Source of the DNA: Phytopseudomonas dryadis
GTDB lineage: Bacteria; Pseudomonadota; Gammaproteobacteria; Pseudomonadales; Pseudomonadaceae
Direction of reading: 5' to 3'
Length of the DNA: 64,000 nt
Assembly (NCBI RefSeq): GCF_004327355.1
Contig: NZ_QJUM01000001.1
Span: 280,524 to 344,523, forward strand
Below, one piece after another: positions 1-8,397 of the stretch. The notes below the pieces were generated by a model. That model was not told the origin of the DNA, ran no database searches, and saw nothing but the letters and a program-made list of their open reading frames with translations. The stretch's first letter is position 1, and the number at the start of each line of letters is the position of its first letter. The position numbers and the translations under genes were made by a program.

Positions 1-337
1 CACCCACGGCGGCGGACAGGTTGCCGCAGTTGCCGCTCCAGTCGACGAAGGCCTTGTCGATGGAAACCTGGCCGAACAGGTAGTCGACATCGTGCCCGGG
101 CCGGCTGCTGCGCGACAGGATCACCGCCTTGCTGGTACTGGAGGTGGCGCCGCCCATGCCGTCGATCTGCTTGCCATAGGGGTCGGGGCTGCCGATCACC
201 CGCAGCAGCAATGCATCGCGGGCGACGCCAGGCACCTGGCAGCGCTCGGGCAGATCGTCGAGACGGAAGAACACGCCCTTGCTGGTACCGCCACGCATGT
301 AGGTGGCGGGAATTCTGATCTGGGGTGCATGAACCAT
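1..337 (-). CDS. prpF: PrpF, 2-methylaconitate isomerase (partial, N-terminal part)
   Basis: The minus strand opens at an ATG at 337 and stays open to the window edge, giving the first 112 or so residues, beginning MVHAPQIRIPATYMRGGTSK. The Arg-Gly-Gly-Thr-Ser-Lys-Gly segment and the later DGMGGATSSTSK and WSGNCGNLSAAVG segments are typical of the PrpF family, which has a diaminopimelate-epimerase fold. In the AcnD-dependent methylcitrate cycle PrpF is known to isomerise the trans-2-methylaconitate made by AcnD to the cis form. It is the last gene seen of the prp operon and follows acnD after 114 bp that contain a repeat. The C-terminus lies outside the window. Confidence 0.9.
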   Translation of the reverse strand, partial: MVHAPQIRIPATYMRGGTSKGVFFRLDDLPERCQVPGVARDALLLRVIGSPDPYGKQIDGMGGATSSTSKAVILSRSSRPGHDVDYLFGQVSIDKAFVDWSGNCGNLSAAVG

Positions 338-367
338 ACGTGCTGTCCTGAGTGAGCAGTTGCCATA

Positions 368-397
368 GCCGCAAGCTGCAAGCCACAAGCGGCAAGT
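368..397. repeat. AAGCTGCAAGC-type interspersed repeat, copy 1
   Basis: The acnD-prpF gap holds an array of GCAAGC-like units. Bases 372-397 are identical over 26 bases, in opposite orientation, to 11011-11036 between the cysH-like gene and cysB. Related arrays lie near 20873, 21144 and 24802. Confidence 0.7.
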
Positions 398-451
398 TAA
401 AGCCAGGCGGATCGAGATCCTCCACCGGCAACCTGTGGCGGCGACGCCTGG

Positions 452-3061
452 CTAGCCGGCCGCCCGGGCCGAGCCATCGGTGCCGGCCTCCAGGAAGTCC
501 TGGGCGAAACGTTGCAGCACACCACCGGCCTCGTAGATCGACACCTCCTCGGCGGTGTCCAGCCGGCAGGTCATGGGGATCTCCAGGGTCTCGCCATCGC
601 GCCGATGGATAACCAGGGTCAGGTCCGCCCGCGGCGTGCGGGCGCCGACCACGTCGAAGGTTTCACTGCCGTCGATGCCCAGGGTCAGGCGCGTGGTGCC
701 CGGCTTGAACTCCAGCGGCAGCACGCCCATGCCGATCAGGTTGGTGCGATGGATGCGCTCGAAACCTTCCGCGGCAATCACCTCGACACCGGCCAGACGC
801 ACGCCCTTGGCCGCCCAGTCACGGGACGAGCCCTGACCGTAGTCGGCGCCGGCGACGATGATCAGCGGCTGCTTGCGCTGCATGTAGGTCTCGATGCCCT
901 CCCACATCCGCACCACCTGCCCCTCCGGTTCCAACCGGGTCAGCGAGCCTTTGCGCACCTGGCCATCGACCACGGCCATTTCGTTGACCAGTTGCGGGTT
1001 GGCGAAGGTGGCGCGCTGGGCGGTCAGGTGATCGCCACGGTGGGTGGCGTAGGAATTGAAGTCCTCTTCCGGCAAGCCCATTTTCGCCAGGTATTCGCCA
1101 GCGGCGCTGTCGGCGAGGATGGCGTTGGACGGCGACAGGTGGTCGGTGGTGATGTTGTCCGGCAGCACCGCCAGCGGGCGCATGCCCTTGAGCGTGCGCT
1201 CGCCAGCCAGGGCACCCTCCCAGTAAGGCGGACGCCGGATGTAGGTGCTCATCGGCCGCCAGTCATACAGCGGGCTGATACGCTCGCCATTGTCCGGCTG
1301 CACGGCGAACATCGGGAAGTAGACCTTGTGGAACTGTTCCGGTTTGACGCTGGACGCCACCACGGCGTCGATGTCCTCGTCCGCCGGCCAGATGTCCTTG
1401 AGGCGGATTTCCCGCCCGTCGACCACGCCGAGCACGTCCTTCTCGATGTCGAAGCGGATGGTGCCGGCGATGGCGTAGGCGATCACCAGTGGCGGCGAGG
1501 CCAGGAACGCCTGCCTGGCGTAGGGGTGGATGCGCCCGTCGAAGTTGCGGTTGCCCGACAGCACGGCGGTGGTATACAGGTCGCGCTCGATGATTTCCTG
1601 CTGGATCGCCGGATCCAGTGCACCACTCATGCCGTTGCAGGTGGTGCAGGCGAAGGCGACGATGCCGAAACCGAGCTTTTCCAGTTCAGGCAGCAGGCCG
1701 GCGGCCTCCAGATATAGCTGCACGGCCCGTGAACCCGGCGCCAGGGACGACTTGACCCAGGGTTTGCGCAGCAGGCCCAGTTGATTGGCCTTTTTCGCCA
1801 GCAGCCCGGCGGCGATCACGTTGCGCGGGTTGCTGGTGTTGGTGCAACTGGTGATGGCGGCGATGATCACCGCGCCGTCGGGCATCTGCCCGGGCACCTC
1901 TTGCCAGGCACCGGCGATGCCGCGTTCGGCCAGCGCCGAGGTCGGCAGACGCTTGTGCGGGTTGGACGGGCCGGCCATGTTGCGCACCACGCTGGACAGG
2001 TCGAAGCTCAGCAGCCGCTCGTACTCGGCGCCGGCCAGGTCGTCCGCCCACAAGCCGGTGGCCCTGGCATAGGTTTCCACCAGGCGCACCTGCTCGTCGT
2101 CACGGCCGGTCAGCCTGAGGTAGTCGATGGTTTGCTGGTCGATGGCGAACATCGCCGCCGTGGCGCCGAACTCCGGGGTCATGTTGGAGATGGTCGCGCG
2201 GTCGCCCAGGGTCAGCGCCGCCGCCCCTTCGCCGAAGAATTCCAGATAGGCGCCGACCACCCTGGCCTGGCGCAGGTATTCGGTGAGCGCCAACACCACG
2301 TCGGTGGCGGTGATACCCGGCTGCGGCCGGCCGGTCAGCTCGACGCCGATGATGTCGGGCAGGCGCATCCACGAGGCACGGCCAAGCATCACGCTCTCCG
2401 CCTCCAGGCCACCGACACCGATGGCGATCACCCCCAGGGCATCGACATGCGGGGTGTGGCTGTCGGTGCCGACGCAGGTGTCGGGAAAGGCCACGCCCTG
2501 CTGCACCTGCACCACCGGCGACATCTTCTCCAGGTTGATCTGGTGCATGATGCCGTTGCCCGGCGGGATCACGTCGACGTTCTTGAACGCCTTCTTCGTC
2601 CATTCGATGAAGTGGAAGCGATCCTCGTTGCGGCGATCCTCGATGGCGCGGTTCTTGGCGAAGGCATCGGGATCGTAACCGCCGCATTCCACGGCCAGGG
2701 AATGGTCGACGATCAACTGGGTCGGCACCACCGGGTTGACCTGGGCCGGATCGCCGCCCTTGGCGGCGATGGCATCGCGCAGGCCGGCCAGGTCGACCAG
2801 AGCGGTCTGGCCGAGGATGTCGTGGCACACCACCCGTGCCGGGTACCAGGGGAAATCCAGGTCGCGGCGGCGCTCGATCAGTTGCGTCAGCGAGGCGCTG
2901 AGCGTGGCGGGATCGCAGCGACGCACCAGGTTTTCCGCCAGCACCCGCGAGGTATAGGGCAACGTGGCGTAGGCGCCGGGCTGGATGGCATCGACCGCGG
3001 CGCGGCTGTCGAAGAAGTCCAGCGAGGTGCCGGGTAACGGCTTACGGAATAGATTGTTCAT
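452..3061 (-). CDS. acnD: AcnD, Fe/S-dependent 2-methylcitrate dehydratase
   Basis: 869-residue aconitase-family protein that dehydrates 2-methylcitrate in the methylcitrate cycle for propionate breakdown. The cluster-binding cysteines are visible in SCTNTSNP and in CTTCNGMSG, and the C-terminal swivel domain carries GADYGQGSSRDW. Although the frame is open to 3136, the start is set at 3061 (MNNLFRKPLPGTSLDFF) because family members begin there and the upstream codons do not look coding. The name acnD rather than acnA rests on the adjacent prpC and prpF and on the N-terminus; AcnD is the form that needs PrpF and replaces PrpD. Downstream of prpC by 150 bp that include a REP. Confidence 0.93.
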   Translation of the reverse strand: MNNLFRKPLPGTSLDFFDSRAAVDAIQPGAYATLPYTSRVLAENLVRRCDPATLSASLTQLIERRRDLDFPWYPARVVCHDILGQTALVDLAGLRDAIAAKGGDPAQVNPVVPTQLIVDHSLAVECGGYDPDAFAKNRAIEDRRNEDRFHFIEWTKKAFKNVDVIPPGNGIMHQINLEKMSPVVQVQQGVAFPDTCVGTDSHTPHVDALGVIAIGVGGLEAESVMLGRASWMRLPDIIGVELTGRPQPGITATDVVLALTEYLRQARVVGAYLEFFGEGAAALTLGDRATISNMTPEFGATAAMFAIDQQTIDYLRLTGRDDEQVRLVETYARATGLWADDLAGAEYERLLSFDLSSVVRNMAGPSNPHKRLPTSALAERGIAGAWQEVPGQMPDGAVIIAAITSCTNTSNPRNVIAAGLLAKKANQLGLLRKPWVKSSLAPGSRAVQLYLEAAGLLPELEKLGFGIVAFACTTCNGMSGALDPAIQQEIIERDLYTTAVLSGNRNFDGRIHPYARQAFLASPPLVIAYAIAGTIRFDIEKDVLGVVDGREIRLKDIWPADEDIDAVVASSVKPEQFHKVYFPMFAVQPDNGERISPLYDWRPMSTYIRRPPYWEGALAGERTLKGMRPLAVLPDNITTDHLSPSNAILADSAAGEYLAKMGLPEEDFNSYATHRGDHLTAQRATFANPQLVNEMAVVDGQVRKGSLTRLEPEGQVVRMWEGIETYMQRKQPLIIVAGADYGQGSSRDWAAKGVRLAGVEVIAAEGFERIHRTNLIGMGVLPLEFKPGTTRLTLGIDGSETFDVVGARTPRADLTLVIHRRDGETLEIPMTCRLDTAEEVSIYEAGGVLQRFAQDFLEAGTDGSARAAG

Positions 3062-3110
3062 ATTATGTTCAGGCTCGCTCACGGTATTCGGTAGGCAGCT
3101 TTCGCTGCCC

Positions 3111-3205
3111 TTTGCAGGAATTGCGGGGGCGCCCACCAGCCTTGCCCGCGATGTTCGCTCATCGGATCCGGCGCAATCGCGGACAAGCCCGCTCCTACAG
3201 GTGGT
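3111..3205. repeat. REP-type imperfect palindrome between prpC and acnD
   Basis: The segment around CGCGGACAAGCCCGCTCC (about 3178-3195) is a classic Pseudomonas REP motif. Bases 3141-3152 pair with 3176-3187 with one mismatch of twelve, so the element can fold as a hairpin in the polycistronic message. In other bacteria such elements modulate expression of downstream genes; here that would be acnD and prpF, which is inference. Confidence 0.7.
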
Positions 3206-3211
3206 GCTCTT

Positions 3212-4339
3212 TCAGCGTCGCTCCAGTGGTACGAACGGACGCTGCTCGACGCCGGTGTACTCCGCGCTCGGCCGGATGATGCGGTTGTTCGCCCGTTGCT
3301 CGAAGACATGGGCGGTCCAGCCGGAGACCCGCGAGCAGACGAAGATCGGCGTGAACAGCTTGGTCGGGATGCCCATGAAGTGATACGCCGAGGCATGGTA
3401 GAAATCGGCGTTGGGAAACAGCTTCTTCTGCTCCCACATGACCCGCTCGATGGCCTCGGAAACCGGGAACAGCACGCTATCGCCGACTTCGTCGGCAAGC
3501 TGCCGGCTCCAGCCCTTGATCACCTCGTTGCGCGGGTCGGACTCCTTGTAGATCGCATGGCCGAAGCCCATGATCTTGTCCTTGCGCTCGAGCATCGCCA
3601 GGGTACCGGCGCTGGCCTCTTCGGCCGAGGCGAACGTCTCGATCATCTCCATCGCCGCCTCGTTGGCGCCGCCGTGCAGCGGCCCGCGCAGGGAACCGAT
3701 GGCCGCGGTGACGCAGGAGAAGATGTCGCTGAGCGTCGAGGCGCAGACCCGGGCGGTGAAGGTCGAGGCGTTGAATTCGTGCTCGGCGTAGAGAATCAGC
3801 GACACGTTCATCACCTTGACGTGCAGCTCGCTGGGCTTCTTGCCGTGCAGCAGCGCCAGGAAGTGACCGCCAATGGTCGGTTCAATGCTGTTGCAGTCGA
3901 TACGCCGGCCTTCATGACTGAAGCGGTACCAGTAGGTCATGATCGCCGGCAAAGCGCCGAGCAGGCGGTCGGCCTTTTCGCGTTGCTGCTCGAAGCCGGT
4001 TTCCGGCTCCAGATTGCCCAGCACCGAGGCGCCGGTGCGCATCACATCCATGGGATGAGCCTCTTTCGGGATACGCTCCAGCACTTCCTTGAGTGCCTGG
4101 GGCAGATCACGCAGGCCCTGCAGTTTCTTCAGATAACCGTCCAGTTGCGCCTGGTTCGGCAGCTCGCCATACAGCAGCAGGTAGGCGACCTCCTCGAAAA
4201 TCGCCCCACCCGCCAGCTCACGCACGTCATAACCCCGATAAGTCAGCCCGGCACCGCTCTTGCCCACGGTGCACAACTCGGTCTGCCCGGCGACCTGGCC
4301 ACGCAGGCCTGCGCCACTCAACACTTTTGCTTCAGCCAT
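3212..4339 (-). CDS. prpC: PrpC, 2-methylcitrate synthase
   Basis: 375-residue citrate-synthase fold enzyme that condenses propionyl-CoA with oxaloacetate. Active-site regions are visible: LHGGANEAAMEM and GFGHAIYKESDPR, each with a catalytic His, and the EFNASTFTARV segment before the catalytic Asp region. The length is that of methylcitrate synthases, shorter than the roughly 430 residues of the hexameric GltA type. The start at 4339 (MAEAKVLSGAGLRGQ) follows an AGAGGGCA ribosome site; the frame continues to 4402 without support. It sits 75 bp after prpB in the operon and before acnD. Confidence 0.94.
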   Translation of the reverse strand: MAEAKVLSGAGLRGQVAGQTELCTVGKSGAGLTYRGYDVRELAGGAIFEEVAYLLLYGELPNQAQLDGYLKKLQGLRDLPQALKEVLERIPKEAHPMDVMRTGASVLGNLEPETGFEQQREKADRLLGALPAIMTYWYRFSHEGRRIDCNSIEPTIGGHFLALLHGKKPSELHVKVMNVSLILYAEHEFNASTFTARVCASTLSDIFSCVTAAIGSLRGPLHGGANEAAMEMIETFASAEEASAGTLAMLERKDKIMGFGHAIYKESDPRNEVIKGWSRQLADEVGDSVLFPVSEAIERVMWEQKKLFPNADFYHASAYHFMGIPTKLFTPIFVCSRVSGWTAHVFEQRANNRIIRPSAEYTGVEQRPFVPLERR

Positions 4340-4414
4340 TGCCCTCTCCCGTTTTCTTGAAATTGTCGGATCTGCAATTTTTTGCTGGGCCAGCCTCATC
4401 ACTGGCCCGGGTTT

Positions 4415-5302
4415 TCAACTCTTCTTCTGTGCAAACAACGCATCGAGGCGCTGCTCGAAGGCGTGATAGTCGATACGTTCGTACAGCTCCATACGGGTCT
4501 GCATGGTGTCGACCACGTTCTTCTGCGTGCCATCGCGGCGAATCGCGGTGTAGACGTTTTCCGCGGCCTTGTTCATGGCGCGGAACGCCGACAGCGGATA
4601 CAGCACCAGGCCGACGTCGACCGCGGCCAACTCATCGGTGGTGAACAGCGGCGTGGCGCCGAACTCGGTGATATTGGCCAGAATCGGCGCCCGCACCCGG
4701 GCGGCGAAGGTCTTGTACATCTGCAGCTCGGTGATGGCCTCCGGGAACACCATGTCGGCGCCGGCTTCGACGCAGGCCGCCGCCCTGTCCAGAGCCGCTT
4801 CGAGGCCCTCCACGGCCAGGGCGTCGGTACGCGCCATGATCACGAAACTGTCGTCGGTGCGCGCATCGACGGCGGCCTTGATGCGATCGACCATCTCCTG
4901 CCGCGAGACGATTTCCTTGTTCGGCCGATGACCGCAGCGCTTGGCGCCGACCTGATCCTCGATATGGATGGCGGCGGCGCCGAACTTGATCATCGACCTG
5001 ACGGTACGCGCCACGTTGAACGCCGAACTGCCGAAGCCGGTGTCGACGTCCACCAGCAGCGGCAGGTCGCAGACATCGGTGATGCGACGCACATCGGTGA
5101 GCACGTCATCCAGGCCGGTAATGCCCAGATCCGGGATGCCCAGGGAGCCGGCGGCCACCCCGCCGCCCGACAGGTAGATGGCCTTGAAACCGGCGCGCTT
5201 GGCCAGCAACGCATGGTTGGCGTTGATCGCGCCGACGACCTGCAGGGGGTGTTCGCTGGCGACCGCATCGCGAAAGCGCTGACCGGGAGTGCTCTGACTC
5301 AT
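4415..5302 (-). CDS. prpB: PrpB, 2-methylisocitrate lyase
   Basis: 295-residue member of the isocitrate lyase/PEP mutase superfamily that cleaves 2-methylisocitrate to pyruvate and succinate, the last step of the methylcitrate cycle. The catalytic KRCGH motif is at residues 121-125 (Cys123), preceded by the metal-binding VDVDTGFG and EDQ segments. It overlaps the end of the upstream GntR regulator by four bases (ATGA), so regulator and enzyme are translationally coupled. Confidence 0.95.
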   Translation of the reverse strand: MSQSTPGQRFRDAVASEHPLQVVGAINANHALLAKRAGFKAIYLSGGGVAAGSLGIPDLGITGLDDVLTDVRRITDVCDLPLLVDVDTGFGSSAFNVARTVRSMIKFGAAAIHIEDQVGAKRCGHRPNKEIVSRQEMVDRIKAAVDARTDDSFVIMARTDALAVEGLEAALDRAAACVEAGADMVFPEAITELQMYKTFAARVRAPILANITEFGATPLFTTDELAAVDVGLVLYPLSAFRAMNKAAENVYTAIRRDGTQKNVVDTMQTRMELYERIDYHAFEQRLDALFAQKKS

Positions 5303-6021
5303 GACTTGCCTCTGGACTTGACGGTGGAAGGGTCCGCGCTCTGGTAATGGCGCTCGATATTGCGTCTGGATGCGCCGATGTGACGGCGCATCAGCAGTTC
5401 GGCCAACTCGCCGTCGCCATCGGCGATGGCGTCGAGAATGCGGTGATGCTCGGCAAAGGCCTGGCGCGGGCGATTGGGCGTGGCGGAAAACTGGATGCGG
5501 TACATGCGTACCAGCTGATACAGCTCGCCACAGAGCATCTTGACCAGGGTGCGGTTACCGCTGCCCTGAATGATGCGGTAGTGAAAATCGAAATCGCCTT
5601 CCTGCTGGTAATAGCCCACGCCGGCCTTGAATGCCTCGTCGCGCTCGTGGGTCTCGAGCACCCCGCGCAACTCGTCGATCTCGGCCCGGCTCATGCGCTC
5701 GGCCGCCAGCCGGCAGGCCATGCCCTCGAGGGATTCGCGAATCTCGTACAGCTCGATCAACTCGTCGCGGTCCAGCGACACCACGCGGGCGCCGACGTGG
5801 GGAATGCGCACCAGCAGACGCTGCCCCTCCAGGCGATGGATCGCCTCGCGCAGCGGGCCGCGGCTGATGCCATAGGTACGCGCCAGTTCCGGCTCGGAAA
5901 TCTTGCTGCCCGGAGCGATCTCACCCTTGACGATAGCCGCCTGAATACAGCGGAACACATGTTCGGAGCGTGTTTCCGAATCGTTCACGGCATCAGGCAG
6001 CGCTTCAATGACATCCGGCAT
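5299..6021 (-). CDS. GntR/FCD-family regulator of the methylcitrate operon
   Basis: 240 residues starting at [12 protein letters not shown] (6021). The N-terminal winged helix-turn-helix lies at about residues 20-80 and includes [19 protein letters not shown], the GntR signature. The C-terminal part from the [19 protein letters not shown] segment onward is an all-helical FCD ligand domain. First gene of the operon and overlapping prpB by four bases, it is most likely the local repressor responding to a cycle intermediate; this is inference from position. One GTCGAC-centred operator lies directly over its start codon and another 74 bp upstream, so autoregulation is likely. It is not the sigma-54 PrpR type found in Salmonella. 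Confidence 0.88.
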   Translation of the reverse strand: MPDVIEALPDAVNDSETRSEHVFRCIQAAIVKGEIAPGSKISEPELARTYGISRGPLREAIHRLEGQRLLVRIPHVGARVVSLDRDELIELYEIRESLEGMACRLAAERMSRAEIDELRGVLETHERDEAFKAGVGYYQQEGDFDFHYRIIQGSGNRTLVKMLCGELYQLVRMYRIQFSATPNRPRQAFAEHHRILDAIADGDGELAELLMRRHIGASRRNIERHYQSADPSTVKSRGKS

Positions 6022-6034
6022 ATTGTCGACACAA
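6021..6034. promoter_or_regulatory. Operator-like site O2 (GTCGAC core) at the regulator start
   Basis: TATTGTCGACACAA is an imperfect copy of the upstream palindrome, with the identical TATTGTCGACA half. It abuts the regulator start codon, where bound repressor would block transcription or translation initiation. Confidence 0.55.
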
Positions 6035-6094
6035 GTAAAATTTGAGTGACCGGAAGATAGGAAAAAAGCCCGAAGAAGACAAGCAAAAGAAGAA

Positions 6095-6108
6095 TATTGT
6101 CGACAATA
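6095..6108. promoter_or_regulatory. Operator-like palindrome O1 TATTGTCGACAATA
   Basis: A perfect 14-bp palindrome in the AT-rich leader of the prp operon. Its GTCGAC core (6099-6104) is 74 bp from the core of the second site (6025-6030), close to seven helical turns, so both face the same side of the DNA. The sequence is of the kind recognised by FCD-type GntR proteins. Confidence 0.6.
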
Positions 6109-6193
6109 CCGAATAAAGGCTTGCCCCCTCGCCTCACCGCTGTCAGCCGCAGAAACGCCCATAAGCGTCTGTCGCCACGGAAAAACCCCATGT

Positions 6194-6199
6194 TAGAAT
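6194..6199 (+). promoter_or_regulatory. Candidate -10 element for the 6328-9384 operon
   Basis: TAGAAT lies in the regulator-to-operon gap, about 130 bp before the first gene. No convincing -35 is seen at 17 bp, so this is a weak call. The gap 6022-6327 otherwise holds the two prp operators and nothing else I recognise. Confidence 0.3.
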
Positions 6200-6327
6200 G
6201 CGCGCCACTTACGCTTGGTGGGTGCTGCAGAGCGCCTGAGATGCCATGCCAGGCAGCGCGCGGCGGTTCCTGACCCTCCGGGGCCGGTCTTTCGATCCAT
6301 CGATTGCCATCCATCCAAACAGGACTT

Positions 6328-6861
6328 ATGAGACTCAAGCCCTTTTCATTGCTTCTTTGCCTATTGCTCCTGCCCGGCCTTGGCGTCGCTGCCGACAAGA
6401 CCATCTATGGCCTGACCGAATACGTCAGGCTCGACCTCGACATCGACGTCGCCGCCAAGCTCGACACCGGCGCCCAGACCGCCTCGCTCAGCGCCCGCGA
6501 TATCGAACGCTTCAAGCGCGATGGCGAAACCTGGGTGCGTTTCTACCTGGCCATCGACGACGCCCATGCCCATCCGATCGAGCGCCCGCTGGCGCGCATC
6601 AGCAAGATCAAGCGGCGTGCCGGCGACTACGATGCCGAAGAGGAAAAGACCTATACCGCGCGGCCGGTGATCGAACTGGACGTGTGCATGGGCGGCACCC
6701 TGCGCCAGATCGAAGTGAACCTCACCGACCGCAGCGCCTTCCAATACCCGCTTTTGATCGGCTCGGATGCGCTCAAGCGCTTCGATGCCCTGGTCGACCC
6801 AAGCCTAAAATACGCAGCAGGAAAACCTGACTGTGCCACCGTCGCGAAATCCGCCGAGTAA
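6328..6861 (+). CDS. Retropepsin-like aspartic protease (PF05618-type, once called ATP-dependent zinc protease), exported
   Basis: 177 residues. A signal peptide (MRLKPFSLLLCLLLLPGLG, cleavage after VAA) is followed by KLDTGAQTASLSA, where Asp-Thr-Gly-Ala is the retropepsin active-site motif. ATG 6328 is chosen over 6304 because it starts the signal peptide and is preceded by AGGA. Family members cluster with ATP-grasp peptide ligases, and the next two genes are exactly such partners, so this is probably the hydrolase that trims or turns over a ligase product. The substrate is not known to me. Start of a three-gene operon with five bases before the next gene. Confidence 0.82.
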   Translation: MRLKPFSLLLCLLLLPGLGVAADKTIYGLTEYVRLDLDIDVAAKLDTGAQTASLSARDIERFKRDGETWVRFYLAIDDAHAHPIERPLARISKIKRRAGDYDAEEEKTYTARPVIELDVCMGGTLRQIEVNLTDRSAFQYPLLIGSDALKRFDALVDPSLKYAAGKPDCATVAKSAE

Positions 6862-6866
6862 TCCCC

Positions 6867-8393
6867 ATGCGCGCTCTTACCCTGCATCTGAAAATCCTGA
6901 TCACCTTGCTGGTGAGCCTGGGCATTCTGATTACGGCCTATCAGATCTTCATTCTCGGCATTCCGGTCAGCGGTGACGAAACGGACGACCTGTGGAACAT
7001 CGACGCCCGCGTCGAATTCCAGGCCAATGGCCGCGACCCGATCAAGCTGCAGATGTTCGTACCGCCGCTGAACCAGGATTACGTCAGCCTCAACGAGAGC
7101 TTCATCTCCAACAACTACGGAGTGAGCGTCAACCGGGTGGACAGCAACCGCAAGGTGACCTGGTCCGCCCGGCGCGCCAACGGCAAACAGACCCTCTACT
7201 ACCGCCTGGTGCTGACCAAGCGCTACAGCGGCGAACAGGCCAAGGCCAAGGGCCCGATCTTCCGCGACAGCATCCCCGTGGAAGGCCCGGAGAAGATCGC
7301 GGCCGAAGCCCTGCTGGCGCCGATCCGCCAGCACTCGGCCGACGTCGAGACCTTCATCAGCGAAACCATCAAGCGGGTCAACAACAGCAATGACGACAAC
7401 GCCAAGCTGCTGCTCGGCGGCGATGCCTCGACTTCGAACAAGGCCCAGGCCATCGAACTGCTGCTGTCCATCGCCCACGTACCCATGGAGCGCGTGCACA
7501 CCATCCGCCTGGCGGCCGATATCCAGCAGAGCCCGGAACTCTGGCTGCGCAGCTTCAACGGCGACCGCTGGCTGTACTTCAATCCGGAAAGCGGCGAACA
7601 GGGGCTGCCGAACGACCGCCTGGTCTGGTGGACCGGCGACGAGCCGCTGATCACCCTGGACGGCGGTCGCCAGGCCCAGGCGACCTTCACCCTCAACAAC
7701 AGCGAAATGAACGCCATTCACCTGGCCAAGCTGACCGACGAGAACACCGACGCCGACTTCCTCGAATACTCGCTGTACGGCCTGCCGCTGCAGACCCAGC
7801 AGACCTTCATGATCATGGTCATGATTCCCATCGGCGTCCTGGTGATCCTGGTCCTGCGCAACCTGGGCGGCCTGCAGACCCTGGGCACCTTCACCCCGGT
7901 GCTGATCGCCCTGGCCTTCCGCGAGACCCAGCTGGGCTTCGGCATCGTGCTGTTCACGGTGATCACCGCCTTGGGCCTGTCGCTGCGCTCCTACCTGGAA
8001 CACCTGAAGCTGCAGATGCTGCCGAGGCTGTCGGTGGTGCTGACCTTCGTGGTGGTGCTGATCGCCGTCATCAGCCTGTTCAGCCACAAGCTCGGCCTGG
8101 AGCGCGGCCTGTCGGTGGCGCTGTTCCCGATGGTGATCCTGACCATGACCATCGAGCGCCTGTCGATCACCTGGGAAGAGCGTGGCGGCAGCCATGCCTT
8201 CAAGGTGGCCATCGGCACCCTGTTCGCCGCGACCCTGGCGCACCTGCTGATGAGCATCCCGGAACTGGTGTACTTCGTCTTCACCTTCCCGGCGATTCTG
8301 CTGGTCCTGGTGGGCTTCATGCTGGCGATGGGTCGCTACCGCGGCTACCGCCTGACCGAGCTGTTCCGCTTCAAAGCCTTCCTGAAGGATTGA
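6867..8393 (+). CDS. Inactive transglutaminase domain fused to seven transmembrane helices
   Basis: 508-residue membrane protein. One N-terminal helix (residues 5-30) leads into a periplasmic region of about 280 residues corresponding to the degenerate transglutaminase domain, without a recognisable Cys-His-Asp triad. After it come hydrophobic segments beginning FMIMVMIPIGVLVILVL, with conserved NLGGLQTLGTFTPVLIALAF, and ending near a basic tail. This architecture is found almost only next to a retropepsin-like protease and an ATP-grasp ligase, as here. It probably presents or transports the ligated product; that is inference. It follows the protease by five bases and precedes the ligase by four. 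Confidence 0.82.
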   Translation: MRALTLHLKILITLLVSLGILITAYQIFILGIPVSGDETDDLWNIDARVEFQANGRDPIKLQMFVPPLNQDYVSLNESFISNNYGVSVNRVDSNRKVTWSARRANGKQTLYYRLVLTKRYSGEQAKAKGPIFRDSIPVEGPEKIAAEALLAPIRQHSADVETFISETIKRVNNSNDDNAKLLLGGDASTSNKAQAIELLLSIAHVPMERVHTIRLAADIQQSPELWLRSFNGDRWLYFNPESGEQGLPNDRLVWWTGDEPLITLDGGRQAQATFTLNNSEMNAIHLAKLTDENTDADFLEYSLYGLPLQTQQTFMIMVMIPIGVLVILVLRNLGGLQTLGTFTPVLIALAFRETQLGFGIVLFTVITALGLSLRSYLEHLKLQMLPRLSVVLTFVVVLIAVISLFSHKLGLERGLSVALFPMVILTMTIERLSITWEERGGSHAFKVAIGTLFAATLAHLLMSIPELVYFVFTFPAILLVLVGFMLAMGRYRGYRLTELFRFKAFLKD

Positions 8394-8397
8394 GCCA

